From assembly GCF_003265325.1 (NCBI RefSeq), contig NZ_QGNX01000014.1, forward strand, positions 1-37,156: a DNA stretch of 37,156 nucleotides, read 5' to 3'. Position 1 is the first letter of the stretch. The number at the start of each line of letters is the position of its first letter. Shown piece by piece: positions 24,660 through 33,005 of the stretch. This stretch comes from Oceanibium sediminis. GTDB taxonomy: Bacteria > Pseudomonadota > Alphaproteobacteria > Rhodobacterales > Rhodobacteraceae. A program made the translations under genes and the position numbers. Under the pieces are notes generated by a model, which had not been told where the DNA came from, did not search any database, and saw only the letters and a program-made list of their open reading frames with translations.

Positions 24660-25572
24660 ACTCGGCCTGCCGCTGCAGACCCTTCGCAACGCTCCTGACG
24701 CTCTTGAAGGGCGCCGACTGCGTGGCGGTGTATTTGAGATCGATCCGGCGCAGATTGTTACCGAAGGACGATTGGATGACAGGCTTCAGATTGAAGTTGA
24801 GGGCCTGAAGAACTCTATCTCCAAGAACGGTCAGCGTGTGCCTGTATTGGTCCGCCCACTTGAAGGCGATCGCTACAACCTGATCTATGGCCGCAGGCGC
24901 CTAGAAGCATGTCGCGAACTCGGTATCAAAGTTCGAGCCATCGTCACTGAAGTTGAGGGTGATCAAGCGCTTCGAGATCAGCTTCTCGAGAACCAAGAGC
25001 GTCGTGATCTGAGCTTTATTGAACGTGCGCTTGTGGCGACGGCGCTTCTGGACGGTGACCATTTGGAAGGGGCTGAGCGCACCAATCGAGGTGTCGCCGA
25101 AGTCCTTAACCTCCACGAAGCTGGGGTTTCACAGCTCTTGAGTGTCGTTCGGACGGTCGGCGAGGAACTCATCCAGGCAATTGGTGCGGCTCCCGGGATT
25201 GGTCGCCCGAGATGGGAAGAGCTCAAAAAGGCTTTGGGTGCCTACGACGGTGATCGAGACCAACTGCAAGCCGTAGCTCATGCAGCCAAGTCCGAAAGTT
25301 CCGGCTCGGTCGATGAGGTTTCTGAGCGCGCGTTTCTCGCAGTTCTGGCAGCTGCGAAGAGCCCAGAGAAGAAAGCAAACCCGTCTGGAAAGGGCGTGCC
25401 TGCTGTGGCGATCCCCGGTGTCGGAGCTGCGACGGTCAAGACCGGCCGCCAAGGCAAGCAGCTTAAACTCGATCTGACTACGGATGAACCTGATTTTATC
25501 AGCTGGTTGGAGGGTAATGCCCCAAAGCTGATTACCGAGCTTCATGAGCGCTGGAAGCGTTCAGGAGACTGA
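24643..25572 (+). CDS. repB: RepB, ParB-type centromere-binding protein of repABC
   Basis: A 309-residue ParB-family protein starting at the ATG at 24643 (MARKPKLGLPLQTL), inside the end of repA. The ParB N-terminal nuclease-like/CTPase domain includes LKNSISKNGQRVPVLVRPL, YNLIYGRRRLEACRELGIKVRAIV and the box LLENQERRDLSFIERA. A helix-turn-helix follows (TNRGVAEVLNLHEAGVSQLLSVVRTV, about 148-175). The C-terminus is the RepB dimerisation region. It should load at parS-like sites, for which the palindromes at 26993-27066 are candidates. Confidence 0.94.
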   Translation: MARKPKLGLPLQTLRNAPDALEGRRLRGGVFEIDPAQIVTEGRLDDRLQIEVEGLKNSISKNGQRVPVLVRPLEGDRYNLIYGRRRLEACRELGIKVRAIVTEVEGDQALRDQLLENQERRDLSFIERALVATALLDGDHLEGAERTNRGVAEVLNLHEAGVSQLLSVVRTVGEELIQAIGAAPGIGRPRWEELKKALGAYDGDRDQLQAVAHAAKSESSGSVDEVSERAFLAVLAAAKSPEKKANPSGKGVPAVAIPGVGAATVKTGRQGKQLKLDLTTDEPDFISWLEGNAPKLITELHERWKRSGD

Positions 25573-25605
25573 GGAAGAGCAACCAACAAGAAGGAGGCAC
25601 GATAC

Positions 25606-25700
25606 AGGCAAAAAGAAAAAGGCCCCGAGAAGCTAGCTTCACGAGACCTTTGTAAGGTTTCGCACCGGGATCAGCCCGCTACAAAATCTCAGTTTTCGCA
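25606..25700 (-). ncRNA. Counter-transcribed RNA (incompatibility RNA) of repABC
   Basis: The roughly 200-base repB-repC gap contains a complete minus-strand transcription unit. The promoter has TTGCGG (25730-25735) and TACATT (25707-25712) separated by 17 bases, predicting a start near 25700. It ends in a strong stem (25621-25633 with 25636-25648, loop TA, some G-U pairs) followed by an eleven-base U-rich tail over 25610-25620. The predicted RNA is about 95 nt and antisense to the repC leader. Family precedent: such ctRNAs inhibit repC expression and set copy number and incompatibility. Confidence 0.8.
25608..25651 (-). terminator. Intrinsic terminator of the counter-transcribed RNA
   Basis: On the minus strand a 13-bp stem with a TA loop is followed by TTTTTCTTTT. 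This is the clearest intrinsic terminator in the window. Confidence 0.8.
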
Positions 25701-25727
25701 CTTCTGAATGTAGCGTTCTGGCCCCTA

Positions 25728-25757
25728 CCCCGCAAGCGCAAAGCGATTCGCGGGCCG
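25728..25757 (+). promoter_or_regulatory. repC leader hairpin (attenuator-like)
   Basis: Complementary CCCCGCAAGCG- and CGATTCGCGGG-type arms form a GC-rich hairpin followed by GAAATTTT just before repC. In repABC plasmids an equivalent stem forms when the antisense RNA binds and stops repC expression. Confidence 0.5.
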
Positions 25758-25773
25758 TAGAAATTTTGCCTTC

Positions 25774-26997
25774 GTGAACGTTTTCATGGAGTACACACCG
25801 ATTTCGCCGTTTATGCGGCCGATCTCGCACGCCCATCTGCGCGTGATCGAGCGACCCGATGCATCTGTTCCGGGCAGACCCGTCAACAAGTGGGAACTCC
25901 TGCGCGAGCTCTCCAAGGCGCAAGCGGCCTTTGGCGTGTCAGAACGTGATTTGACTGTTTTGCAGGGGCTCCTCAGCTTCTTTCCAGACGATGCACTTGG
26001 CGGGAACGCCGAGATGGTAGTCTTCCCCTCGAACAAGGCGATCTGTGAGCGCCTGAATGGTATGCCCTGCTCCACTATGCGTCGTCACCTCGCGCGTCTT
26101 GTCGAGGCTGGTTTGCTCCAGCGGCGTGATAGCCCCAATGGAAAGCGCTACGTCCGCAAGCACGGCGAAGAGCGCGTCGCCTTTGGCTTCGATCTTTCCC
26201 CGCTCTACTGCCAGTCCGAGGAGATAGCACGGGCCGCAGAGGCCGTACGTGAGGCTGAGGAGCGCGTCAGGCGTCTGAGAGAGGTTGTAAGCCTCATGCG
26301 GCGTGATCTCGCGGCCCTCGCGGAGTTCGGAGACGAGATGCAGCCAGGCCTAGGCATCTGGGACCAGCTTCGTGACAAAGCTATCCTCACAGCGCGCGCG
26401 CTTCGCCGCAAGCTTTCAATTGAGGACCTCGCGGCCTATCGAGCAGATCTTGAAGCTCTCCTCGATCAGGCACGCAACATCATTGATGGCTCTGAAACAG
26501 AAGAAATGAACACCAATGATGCTCGATCTGAGCGTCACCATCATAATTCAAATAAAGAATCTATAGATCTTGAACCTGCTTTAGAAAAAAGCGGGGCGGC
26601 GGCCGACGTGCCAGATGTGGACAGGAATGAGCCCGTGGCTGACGTCGATGAACAGGACACAAGACACTTGCCAAAGATCCCGCTGCACCTGGTGATCGCG
26701 GCATGTCCCTCGCTCAAGACCTTCTACCAAGGCGAAATCCGGCATTGGCACCAGCTTTTCGATGCGGCATGCCATGTGCGACCAGCCATGGGGATCAGTG
26801 CATCTGCATGGGAAGAAGCGCAGCGGTTCATGGGTCCGGAGCAAGCGTCGATCGTCGTTTCTGCCATGCTGGAACGCTTTGAGGACATCAGATCGCCTGG
26901 TGGATACTTGCGAGCTCTGACTGCCAAAGCTGTGGCCGGTGAGTTTTCCTGTGGGCCGATGGTCATGGCATTGATTGGGCGACGATCTGCAGCTTAA
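25774..26997 (+). CDS. repC: RepC replication initiator
   Basis: A 407-residue initiator of the RepC family, essential for replication; the origin of such plasmids usually lies inside the gene. It begins with a GTG (MNVFMEYTP); an ATG four codons later is an alternative. The N-terminal half is winged helix (RDLTVLQGLLSFFPDD, VFPSNKAICERLNGMPCSTMRRHLARLVEAGLLQRRDSPNGKRYVR, FGFDLSPL). A helical middle follows (about 150-230), then an acidic low-complexity linker and a C-terminal domain (LVIAACPSLKTFYQGEIRHWHQLFDAA). The AT-richer stretch around 26500-26590 within the gene is a plausible origin. It is controlled by the antisense RNA upstream. Confidence 0.93.
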   Translation: MNVFMEYTPISPFMRPISHAHLRVIERPDASVPGRPVNKWELLRELSKAQAAFGVSERDLTVLQGLLSFFPDDALGGNAEMVVFPSNKAICERLNGMPCSTMRRHLARLVEAGLLQRRDSPNGKRYVRKHGEERVAFGFDLSPLYCQSEEIARAAEAVREAEERVRRLREVVSLMRRDLAALAEFGDEMQPGLGIWDQLRDKAILTARALRRKLSIEDLAAYRADLEALLDQARNIIDGSETEEMNTNDARSERHHHNSNKESIDLEPALEKSGAAADVPDVDRNEPVADVDEQDTRHLPKIPLHLVIAACPSLKTFYQGEIRHWHQLFDAACHVRPAMGISASAWEEAQRFMGPEQASIVVSAMLERFEDIRSPGGYLRALTAKAVAGEFSCGPMVMALIGRRSAA

Positions 26998-27008
26998 CAG
27001 CTGTTAAG
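26993..27008. promoter_or_regulatory. Candidate centromere (parS) palindrome, copy 1
   Basis: CTTAACAGCTGTTAAG is a perfect 16-bp palindrome overlapping the repC stop codon (26995-26997). An identical copy lies 58 bases further on. Paired palindromes beside repABC are the usual RepB loading sites. Confidence 0.65.
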
Positions 27009-27050
27009 GTTGAGAGACTGCGTACTGTTCCGCCACCTCGGGATTGACGA

Positions 27051-27066
27051 CTTAACAGCTGTTAAG
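27051..27066. promoter_or_regulatory. Candidate centromere (parS) palindrome, copy 2
   Basis: Identical to 26993-27008, with GGT after both copies. The site lies between repC and a second ParB-like gene, so either RepB or that protein could bind it; the second possibility would make it an operator. Confidence 0.65.
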
Positions 27067-27122
27067 GTCCGGTCTCGGGAGCGTCAGAACAGGAGAGGGA
27101 AAGGTTTGTTGGTTTGAGGGGT

Positions 27123-27177
27123 GACGGGAAGTGAGATCGGAAGAGTGGCTTCCGGCGCCCGTCGTGGAGAAGATTTG
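27123..27177 (+). promoter_or_regulatory. Structured RNA leader of the large ParB-like gene
   Basis: Outer stem GACGGG/CCCGTC (27123-27128 with 27158-27163) encloses an inner stem CGGAAG/CTTCCG (27138-27143 with 27149-27154) with loop AGTGG and a GCG bulge. The same architecture precedes the DUF932 gene at 36167-36206, with a compensatory A-U to G-C change in the inner stem. The ribosome site GGAGA follows. Confidence 0.6.
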
Positions 27178-29340
27178 ATGGCGAAATCTGCCCAGAAAGT
27201 CACCCTGTCCCCGTCCCGGGACATTCCCTTCGACAAGCTCGTGCTGAGCCAGTCCAACGTCCGGCGCATCAAGGCCGGCATCTCGGTCGAGGAACTGGCC
27301 GAAGACATCGCCCGCCGCGGATTGCTGCAGAGCCTGAGCGTTCGGCCCGTTCTGGCGGATGACGGGTCCGAGACCGGCAAGTTCGAAATCCCCGCTGGCG
27401 GCCGGCGCTTCCAAGCACTCTCGCTCCTGGTGAAGCAGAAGCGTCTGGCCAAGACGACGCCCATCCCCTGCATCGTACGGGATGCCACTTCCGCGATCCT
27501 CGCCGAAGACGACTCGCTCGCTGAGAACATGCAGCGTGCAGCCCTGCATCCGCTCGACCAGTTCCGCGCCTTCGTTGCTTTGCGGGAGAAGGGTCAAGGC
27601 GATGAAGAGATCGCAGCCGCCTTCTTCGTCACGCCGCAGGTGGTGAAACAGCGCCTGAAACTCGCCGCCGTGGCCCCTGCCCTGCTCGAGCTCTACGCCG
27701 AGGACGAGATGACGCTGGAGCAGCTGATGGCCTTCACGGTCAATCCGGATCACGAGCGTCAGATTCAAGTCTGGGAGGCGATCAAGTCTTCGTGGAACAA
27801 GGAGCCCTATCAGATCCGGCGGATGCTGACGGAAACCTCGGTGCGGGCATCGGACCGGCGCGCCGTCTTTGTCGGCGTCGAGGCGTACGAGGCGGCGGGC
27901 GGCACTATGTTGCATGACCTCTTCCAAGGCGATGACGGCGGTTGGCTAGAAGATCCTGCCCTGCTCGATCGTCTGGTCAGCGAAAAGCTTCAGGCTGAAG
28001 CCGAAGCGATTGCGACCGAAGGTTGGAAATGGATCGAGGTCTCGCTCGACCTGCCCTATGGCTACAGCCACGGTTTGCGGCGGCTAAGCGGAGACCCGGC
28101 GCCGATGACGGATGACGAAGGCGCGGCCCATGCCAAGCTGCTTGCCGAGTACCGGGCGCTCGAAGAGCAATACGAGGGCCAGGATGAATTCCCCGAAGAG
28201 ATCGACGCGCGACTTGGCGCGTTGGAAGTCGCGATGGAGAAGCTCGAGGCCCGGCCGCTGATCTTCGACGATGAGGAGATCGCACGGGCAGGGGCGTTCG
28301 TGACGCTTGACCGCTATGGCGAGCTTGCCGTTTATCGGGGCTTCGTGCGGCCCGAGGATGAGCCTCGGGAAGATGCCGACGTCCACAGCGGTGAACAGGC
28401 GGCAGACGGGCAGGGCGTTGAGCTTTCAGCGGGGAGCAATGTGGATGGTATCGGCCACGGCACGGTGATCACCTCTGCCGGTCAGGCGCTTGGTGCCAAC
28501 GTGCCTGACGACGAGGACGATGGTGCACTGAAGCCCTTGCCCGAGCGGCTGATCATGGAGCTGACGGCGCACCGGACATTGGCACTGCGCGAAGCTGTCG
28601 GTCGCTCCCCTGACGTCGCGTTGACGCTGCTGCTCCTGAAGCTCGTCAACGATACCTTCCGGACGTCCAGTTCGGCCGGCAGCTGCCTCGAGGCTTCGGT
28701 GCGTCACGTCTACATGGCGGCGCAGGCGAGCGACCTGAAGGACAGCGTAGTGGCCAAGCTGGTGGACGATCGCCACGCGGAGTGGGAGACCGACCTTCCG
28801 CTTGGGGACGATGCCGCTCTCTGGGATTACCTGACCTCCCTCGATCAGGTGAGCCGGCTGTCCCTGCTCGCGCATTGCCTCAGCTTCGGGATCAACGCGC
28901 TCCACGAGAAGGTGAACCCCTATGGTGCTGGTATCTCGGCCAGCGGTTTGACCAGGCGGATGACCCAGTCCGACTTGGTCGCACAGGCGGTCGAACTCGA
29001 CATGGTCGAGGCGGGCTGGAAGCCGACGGCCGATACCTACCTGAACCGCGTGCCCAAGGTGCGGATCCTCGAGGCTGTGCGCGAGGCGAAAGGGGAGGGG
29101 ACGGCGCAGCTCCTCGATCATCTGAAGAAGGGCGAGATGGCGACCGAAGCCGAGCGTCTGCTGAAAGGCAGCGGTTGGTTGCCAGAGGTTCTTCGCCGTC
29201 ACGACCTCGAGGCACTCGACGGTGTGGAAGGGCAGGGGGCGTCTGACTCCGACACCGAGCAGGCCGAAGATGTCGACCTGCCCGCCTTCCTTACAGCGGA
29301 CTTGCCGAGCAATGAGGCATCGATGATGGCCGCGGAGTGA
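27178..29340 (+). CDS. Large ParB/Srx-fold plasmid protein
   Basis: A 720-residue ParB-like protein starting at the ATG at 27178 after GGAGA; an in-frame GTG lies at 27121 but would cross the structured leader. The N-terminal ParB domain is clear: IPFDKLVLSQSNVRRIKAGISVEELAEDIARRGLLQSLSVRPV, IPAGGRRFQALSLLVKQ, SLAENMQRAALHPLDQFRAF. A helix-turn-helix follows (DEEIAAAFFVTPQVVKQRLKLAAVAPALLELYAEDEMTLEQLMAFT). Residues 250-720 are a long helical and acidic extension of unknown function. Such ParB-like proteins are common on alphaproteobacterial plasmids beside DUF932 genes. RepB already serves repABC, so this one may be a global plasmid regulator, as KorB is on IncP plasmids. Confidence 0.88.
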   Translation: MAKSAQKVTLSPSRDIPFDKLVLSQSNVRRIKAGISVEELAEDIARRGLLQSLSVRPVLADDGSETGKFEIPAGGRRFQALSLLVKQKRLAKTTPIPCIVRDATSAILAEDDSLAENMQRAALHPLDQFRAFVALREKGQGDEEIAAAFFVTPQVVKQRLKLAAVAPALLELYAEDEMTLEQLMAFTVNPDHERQIQVWEAIKSSWNKEPYQIRRMLTETSVRASDRRAVFVGVEAYEAAGGTMLHDLFQGDDGGWLEDPALLDRLVSEKLQAEAEAIATEGWKWIEVSLDLPYGYSHGLRRLSGDPAPMTDDEGAAHAKLLAEYRALEEQYEGQDEFPEEIDARLGALEVAMEKLEARPLIFDDEEIARAGAFVTLDRYGELAVYRGFVRPEDEPREDADVHSGEQAADGQGVELSAGSNVDGIGHGTVITSAGQALGANVPDDEDDGALKPLPERLIMELTAHRTLALREAVGRSPDVALTLLLLKLVNDTFRTSSSAGSCLEASVRHVYMAAQASDLKDSVVAKLVDDRHAEWETDLPLGDDAALWDYLTSLDQVSRLSLLAHCLSFGINALHEKVNPYGAGISASGLTRRMTQSDLVAQAVELDMVEAGWKPTADTYLNRVPKVRILEAVREAKGEGTAQLLDHLKKGEMATEAERLLKGSGWLPEVLRRHDLEALDGVEGQGASDSDTEQAEDVDLPAFLTADLPSNEASMMAAE

Positions 29341-29355
29341 TCTGCGCCATCCGAA

Positions 29356-29371
29356 GGCGGGGAAACCCGCC
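29356..29371 (+). terminator. Hairpin after the large ParB-like gene
   Basis: GGCGGG and CCCGCC pair perfectly across a GAAA tetraloop, 16 bases after the stop at 29340. There is no T-run, so termination may be partial. Confidence 0.5.
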
Positions 29372-29405
29372 CTCAATCACATAAAAATCAACAATATCAA
29401 TAAGA

Positions 29406-29427
29406 TGAATGCAATTTTGTGCATTCA
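29406..29427. promoter_or_regulatory. 8-bp inverted repeat before the 157-aa gene
   Basis: TGAATGCA and TGCATTCA flank ATTTTG, directly upstream of the ribosome site GAGGAA and 12 bases before the ATG at 29440. It may be an operator or a translational hairpin. Confidence 0.5.
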
Positions 29428-29439
29428 GAATGAGGAATC

Positions 29440-29913
29440 ATGTCTGCAACCACCATTCTCGACACCGCGCCCCTGGGGGCGCTCATTCGCTACACCGACA
29501 ACAGTCCGAAACCGCCTGCGCGGTTCACGAAGAAACTCGCGGCCTGGGAGCGCTCGAACGGCGTTGGCCGTCTCGTCAAGAAGGAGCCGCCACGACCCTA
29601 TCCGACCTGGACGGCGCCGGCGTCGTTCACGCTGCACGAGGGGAACTTCTCCTCGGACGGGGTCATACTCGTGACGATCATGCGGACCCATTCGGCGGAT
29701 AGCGCCTTGACCTTCGAGGTCGCTGAGGAACCACAGCCCGGGCAGGTGCGTGTCCTTTTGGATTTCGGCGGTTGCACGGAGCTGCTCCACCTGGCCGAGT
29801 CTGTCACGGCTGCCGAACTCTGGATCGCCAGAGAAGGCTATCGCAACGCGCGGCTCGAGATCGTCGGCAGCGGGAGCAGCGATAGGGCAGGGGATGCGGA
29901 ACTTGCCGCCTGA
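29440..29913 (+). CDS. Uncharacterised 157-residue plasmid protein
   Basis: The ATG at 29440 follows GAGGAATC. The product is soluble, with a basic N-terminal third (PPARFTKKLAAWERSNGVGRLVKKEPPRPYP) and a beta-rich centre (SFTLHEGNFSSDGVILVTIMRTH, FEVAEEPQPGQVRVLLDFGG). It has no signal peptide or catalytic motif that I recognise. It lies after the ParB-like gene in the same direction, 99 bases away, behind the repeat at 29406-29427. Codon use matches its neighbours, so it is probably a real conserved plasmid gene of unknown role. Confidence 0.7.
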   Translation: MSATTILDTAPLGALIRYTDNSPKPPARFTKKLAAWERSNGVGRLVKKEPPRPYPTWTAPASFTLHEGNFSSDGVILVTIMRTHSADSALTFEVAEEPQPGQVRVLLDFGGCTELLHLAESVTAAELWIAREGYRNARLEIVGSGSSDRAGDAELAA

Positions 29914-30185
29914 GCCTGTAGAATCCAAGGGGTCCGCCAAAGCGCGGGCCTCTCACCCATCACGACTCTCTCCCGCGAGATCGCGGGGCACCATAGGGTC
30001 CAATCCAACACGGAACTAGATCTGGTACCAAATGTCTGCCGGGAGGCTGGCAGCGATAGCATCAGCGGGACACCCGGCTCCAGACAGCGGTCGCACCATC
30101 CCCCGCTCGCCATTCCCTTCCTTGCCCCGAATCCTGTCTTCGAGATCAACCCGCGAGGGGTCGGACTACGGGCGAGCCCGTGCCG
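29914..30185. other. Intergenic stretch before the 54-aa gene leader
   Basis: No convincing gene is seen on either strand. The main structure is a perfect hairpin CCCGCGA-GA-TCGCGGG at 29972-29987. The sequence is otherwise GC-rich and unstructured to the eye. A promoter for the leader at 30186 presumably lies here but could not be placed. Confidence 0.4.
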
Positions 30186-30298
30186 CCGGGTGGATTCGGA
30201 CGAGCCGAACGCACCCGGTGATGTCAGCCAGTCTTCGGGCCTGCGGGGTCCTGTCGCGCGGGGGATGGTCCTCCGCCTCCAAGACAGGAGCCAAACAG
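30186..30298 (+). promoter_or_regulatory. Two-hairpin RNA leader of the 54-aa gene
   Basis: Hairpin 1 (30186-30218) pairs CCGGGTG with CACCCGG and, inside it, TTCGG with CCGAA. Hairpin 2 pairs TCCTGTC (30249-30255) with GACAGGA (30283-30289) and encloses an 8-bp inner stem (30258-30265 with 30269-30276) capped by a TGG loop. The second outer arm contains part of the ribosome site, AGGAG. The ssb leader at 34129-34218 has matching parts in the same order. Confidence 0.6.
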
Positions 30299-30463
30299 AT
30301 GTCCCGCAAAGATGCTCACGCCTTCGCCGCTTCCCTCGCCGCCACGCTCATGGTCTCGATCGTCGTCTTCCAGGCAGGTGATGGAACCTATGGCGCCGTC
30401 CCCGCCGATGAAATCGACGGCGACGAAGTCGTGATCGTCTCGGAATACGATCCCTTCGGGTGA
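30299..30463 (+). CDS. 54-residue membrane-type or exported small protein
   Basis: The ATG at 30299 follows CAGGAG with 8-base spacing. The product has a basic start (MSRKDAHAF), a hydrophobic segment (AASLAATLMVSIVVFQA, about 9-26) and an acidic tail (ADEIDGDEVVIVSEYDPFG). It would be a single-pass membrane protein or carry an uncleaved signal anchor. The family is not recognised. The conserved leader it shares with ssb and the terminator at its stop codon support a real gene. Confidence 0.7.
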   Translation: MSRKDAHAFAASLAATLMVSIVVFQAGDGTYGAVPADEIDGDEVVIVSEYDPFG

Positions 30464-30476
30464 GGCTTCGGCCTCA
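30461..30476 (+). terminator. Hairpin at the stop codon of the 54-aa gene
   Basis: TGAGGC and GCCTCA pair perfectly across a stable TTCG tetraloop, followed by TTTC. The stem includes the stop codon TGA. It is a likely intrinsic terminator with a short U-tract. Confidence 0.65.
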
Positions 30477-30662
30477 TTTCCCGAGGGCGCGGCGCAGGAG
30501 CGCCTCCGGGCCTATCGACGGCCGAGTGAACGGCGAGGCCGTTGCAAGGATCTTTGGGTTGCGACTCGGTCAATCATGGAACGCTCGAGTTGGGCCGAAA
30601 ATCTACTTATCCCGTATGGTCAGATTTTCGGAACCGTCTCTCTCCTCGCCGCTATTCGCCGT

Positions 30663-33005
30663 CTAAGCCCCGGAAAAACACTCATCAAGCGCCCTTGACG
30701 CTAGCTCCGCAAGCCTCTGGAAGCCCGTCCGCCCTGCAATTTCGTATCCCTGAATGGCATAGGCCTTACGCTTTGCCTTGAAATCCTCAGCAGAGTCTCG
30801 CGCCAGTTTGTAGGCCTCCTTAAGCTCGCTTCTACCCACTTCATATGCCGTGCATGTCAATCTCATCTCGAAGATCGTGGCACGACCGAACTCGGCGGCA
30901 AAAAGGGCTGGCGTCTTTCCAGAAACAGTCTGAAGCGTCGGGTTCGCACCAGCAGCAAGAAGAATTTCAAAACATCGATCAGCTCCGACCTTGGCTGCTG
31001 AATGCAATGCCGTCCGACCAAGCGCGTCTTGCGCATCGATGTCTACATGACGGTCAATGAGAGCCTTGACCATGTCTACATCGTTTCGGTCGGCCGCCAG
31101 CATTAGCGCAGTCTGTTTCAAATAGTCTCGCGCATCCAAAACGTCTGTGGGTAGTAAGCTGACCAGCTTCAAATGCGTTGCGACCATAGAGTTGGCCAAC
31201 TCAAAGGGTTCTTTGGGAATCCCCGAATAGGTTGGCATTTGCCGCATTACCGGAGCCATATGCGCAACCATCTTTGATGTTACAGTGAAGAACGTATCGC
31301 CACGCACATCTCTTAGCTTGCGCTTGAGCTTGCCGCGAAACTGCTTGATAAACCCGCGCACCTCATCCTCTGAAGCGCCGGACAAAAGCAAACCTACGTA
31401 TGCGCGAGTGATCTCGTCTTCTTGGTGAAGCGGCGCTTCGAGTTCCACACCTTCATACGGGCGAACAATAGAGCCCCAGAACCACTCTGCGTGATCGGCT
31501 GCAGCCAACCGCATTGAATAATCGATCGGGCCTTCACCGAGTTTCCAGCTAGCTGCATCTTGAGGCTGGACTGATTTGCAAAGAATTCGAAAACTGCGTT
31601 CCGCACTACCACGGTTGAACGCATCCTGAGCAACAGCCAGCGAGAAGTTGAGCTTTGCGATATCCAGTTTCACTGGCCCGATGGACCGCGTCAAACAGAG
31701 TTCGAGTGCCTTTTCGGCATGCTGACGCGCTTCATCGAAATTGCCAGACGAAAGAGCGTGAAGGGCGCAGAGGTATTCTAGGTCGGGCTCAAACTCCACA
31801 ATGACGGACGATTTTCGAAGCTTGGCCAAACCTTCGGCAACTTGAATCTGACGGGCGGGGTCTTTGCCCTGCCAAGCCACTCGGATGTTCTCAATGCTTT
31901 CCTGTGCTCTTTGACGATCTGCTCGGTCTAAGTCAAACGTCAATGTCGCGGGCGATCTCAGCTTTGGATCTCCAAAAATATCGGGGAGCGTTTCGTCACA
32001 AGGCAGGGCAATGAATACCCCGCCTAGAAATTCCGCCACCTGCTCTGCTGCCAGAAGCCTGCCAGAGCGATCTGGTGTAATCACACGAAATGGACCTTCC
32101 TTTACCCACGTGGGTAGAGCCTCAACGAACTCCTGATCGGCGACCGCTGGGTTGGTAGGGTCCGTCGCGACAGTAGCCTCATGACTCCATCTGAAGAGCT
32201 CGATCAATTGCAACGCCTTGTTGCGCACAGGATCCGCATCGTTCGGCGCGACACCCGGCGTCAAGTAGCCAAGGAGATCCTTGTAAGCTTGCTCAATCGC
32301 GCGCGCCCAAAGCAATAATGAGCGAAGCTGCGCCGTGGACAGATGAGCTTCATCTGAACTCTTGTATGAGAATTGATAATCGTCACTGAACCACTCCATG
32401 ATCCGGGAGATCGCTGGCGTTCTTCGGCCTGACTTCCAGTTGTCGAGGGTACGTCGTCTTTCGTCGTCGTATTCCCCCCAAAGCCGATCTAATGGGCCGT
32501 CAATCTGCTCTAACCACCATGACAGGATTGTCTCGACTGGCAAAATCAGCCGATCTGGGTTCGAGGGATCTTGATGAGGCAAGAACCAAAGATCGTCTTC
32601 GGGCATCCGAGGTAAAACCGGCTCATCCTGGCACCAAAAACCCCACGTTCTACCAAGGGCAGGCATAACGTCGAACGCAAGAAGCACCCATAGCGTCTGC
32701 TTCGGAGTTGCCGAATATGTTTTCGTGTGAAGTTCTAGCGCATCAAGGGAATTTCCGAGCCTTAAGATCTGTTCAACTACATCGCCCCAGAGGGATGCCG
32801 CTTGCTCCTGGCTCAACGACTGCCTTAGCAGGTCAAGTAACTCAAGCGTTCGGTCTGCCCCTCCCTCCAAACGCATCTCCGAGCGTGCATAGCGGCGGCG
32901 TTCAGCGTGCTGCCATTCGGGCGGGCAAAACAATGACACGGCGTAAAGTAGTGCGGAGTGTGACGTCGGGAGTTGAGCTATCGGCTGAGTGTCGGTCACA
33001 GTCAC
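30663..33005 (-). CDS. 780-residue TPR/ankyrin-repeat protein
   Basis: A large soluble protein with no enzymatic motif I recognise. Residues 1-370 are uncharacterised and rich in Trp and acidic residues (LWFLPHQDPSNPDRLILPVETILSWW, then LDNWKSGRRTPAISRIMEWF). Residues about 400-480 contain TPR-like helices (EYLCALHALSSGNFDEARQHAEKALELC, KLNFSLAVAQDAFNRGSAERSFRIL). Residues about 628-716 hold three ankyrin repeats (QTALMLAADRNDVDMVKALID, GRTALHSAAKVGADRCFEILLAAGANPTLQ, GKTPALFAAEFGR). The ATG overlaps the stop of the 69-aa HicA-like gene by 4 bases, so the two are coupled. The base composition is a little lower in GC than its neighbours, suggesting separate acquisition. Confidence 0.75.
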   Translation of the reverse strand: MTVTDTQPIAQLPTSHSALLYAVSLFCPPEWQHAERRRYARSEMRLEGGADRTLELLDLLRQSLSQEQAASLWGDVVEQILRLGNSLDALELHTKTYSATPKQTLWVLLAFDVMPALGRTWGFWCQDEPVLPRMPEDDLWFLPHQDPSNPDRLILPVETILSWWLEQIDGPLDRLWGEYDDERRRTLDNWKSGRRTPAISRIMEWFSDDYQFSYKSSDEAHLSTAQLRSLLLWARAIEQAYKDLLGYLTPGVAPNDADPVRNKALQLIELFRWSHEATVATDPTNPAVADQEFVEALPTWVKEGPFRVITPDRSGRLLAAEQVAEFLGGVFIALPCDETLPDIFGDPKLRSPATLTFDLDRADRQRAQESIENIRVAWQGKDPARQIQVAEGLAKLRKSSVIVEFEPDLEYLCALHALSSGNFDEARQHAEKALELCLTRSIGPVKLDIAKLNFSLAVAQDAFNRGSAERSFRILCKSVQPQDAASWKLGEGPIDYSMRLAAADHAEWFWGSIVRPYEGVELEAPLHQEDEITRAYVGLLLSGASEDEVRGFIKQFRGKLKRKLRDVRGDTFFTVTSKMVAHMAPVMRQMPTYSGIPKEPFELANSMVATHLKLVSLLPTDVLDARDYLKQTALMLAADRNDVDMVKALIDRHVDIDAQDALGRTALHSAAKVGADRCFEILLAAGANPTLQTVSGKTPALFAAEFGRATIFEMRLTCTAYEVGRSELKEAYKLARDSAEDFKAKRKAYAIQGYEIAGRTGFQRLAELASRALDECFSGA

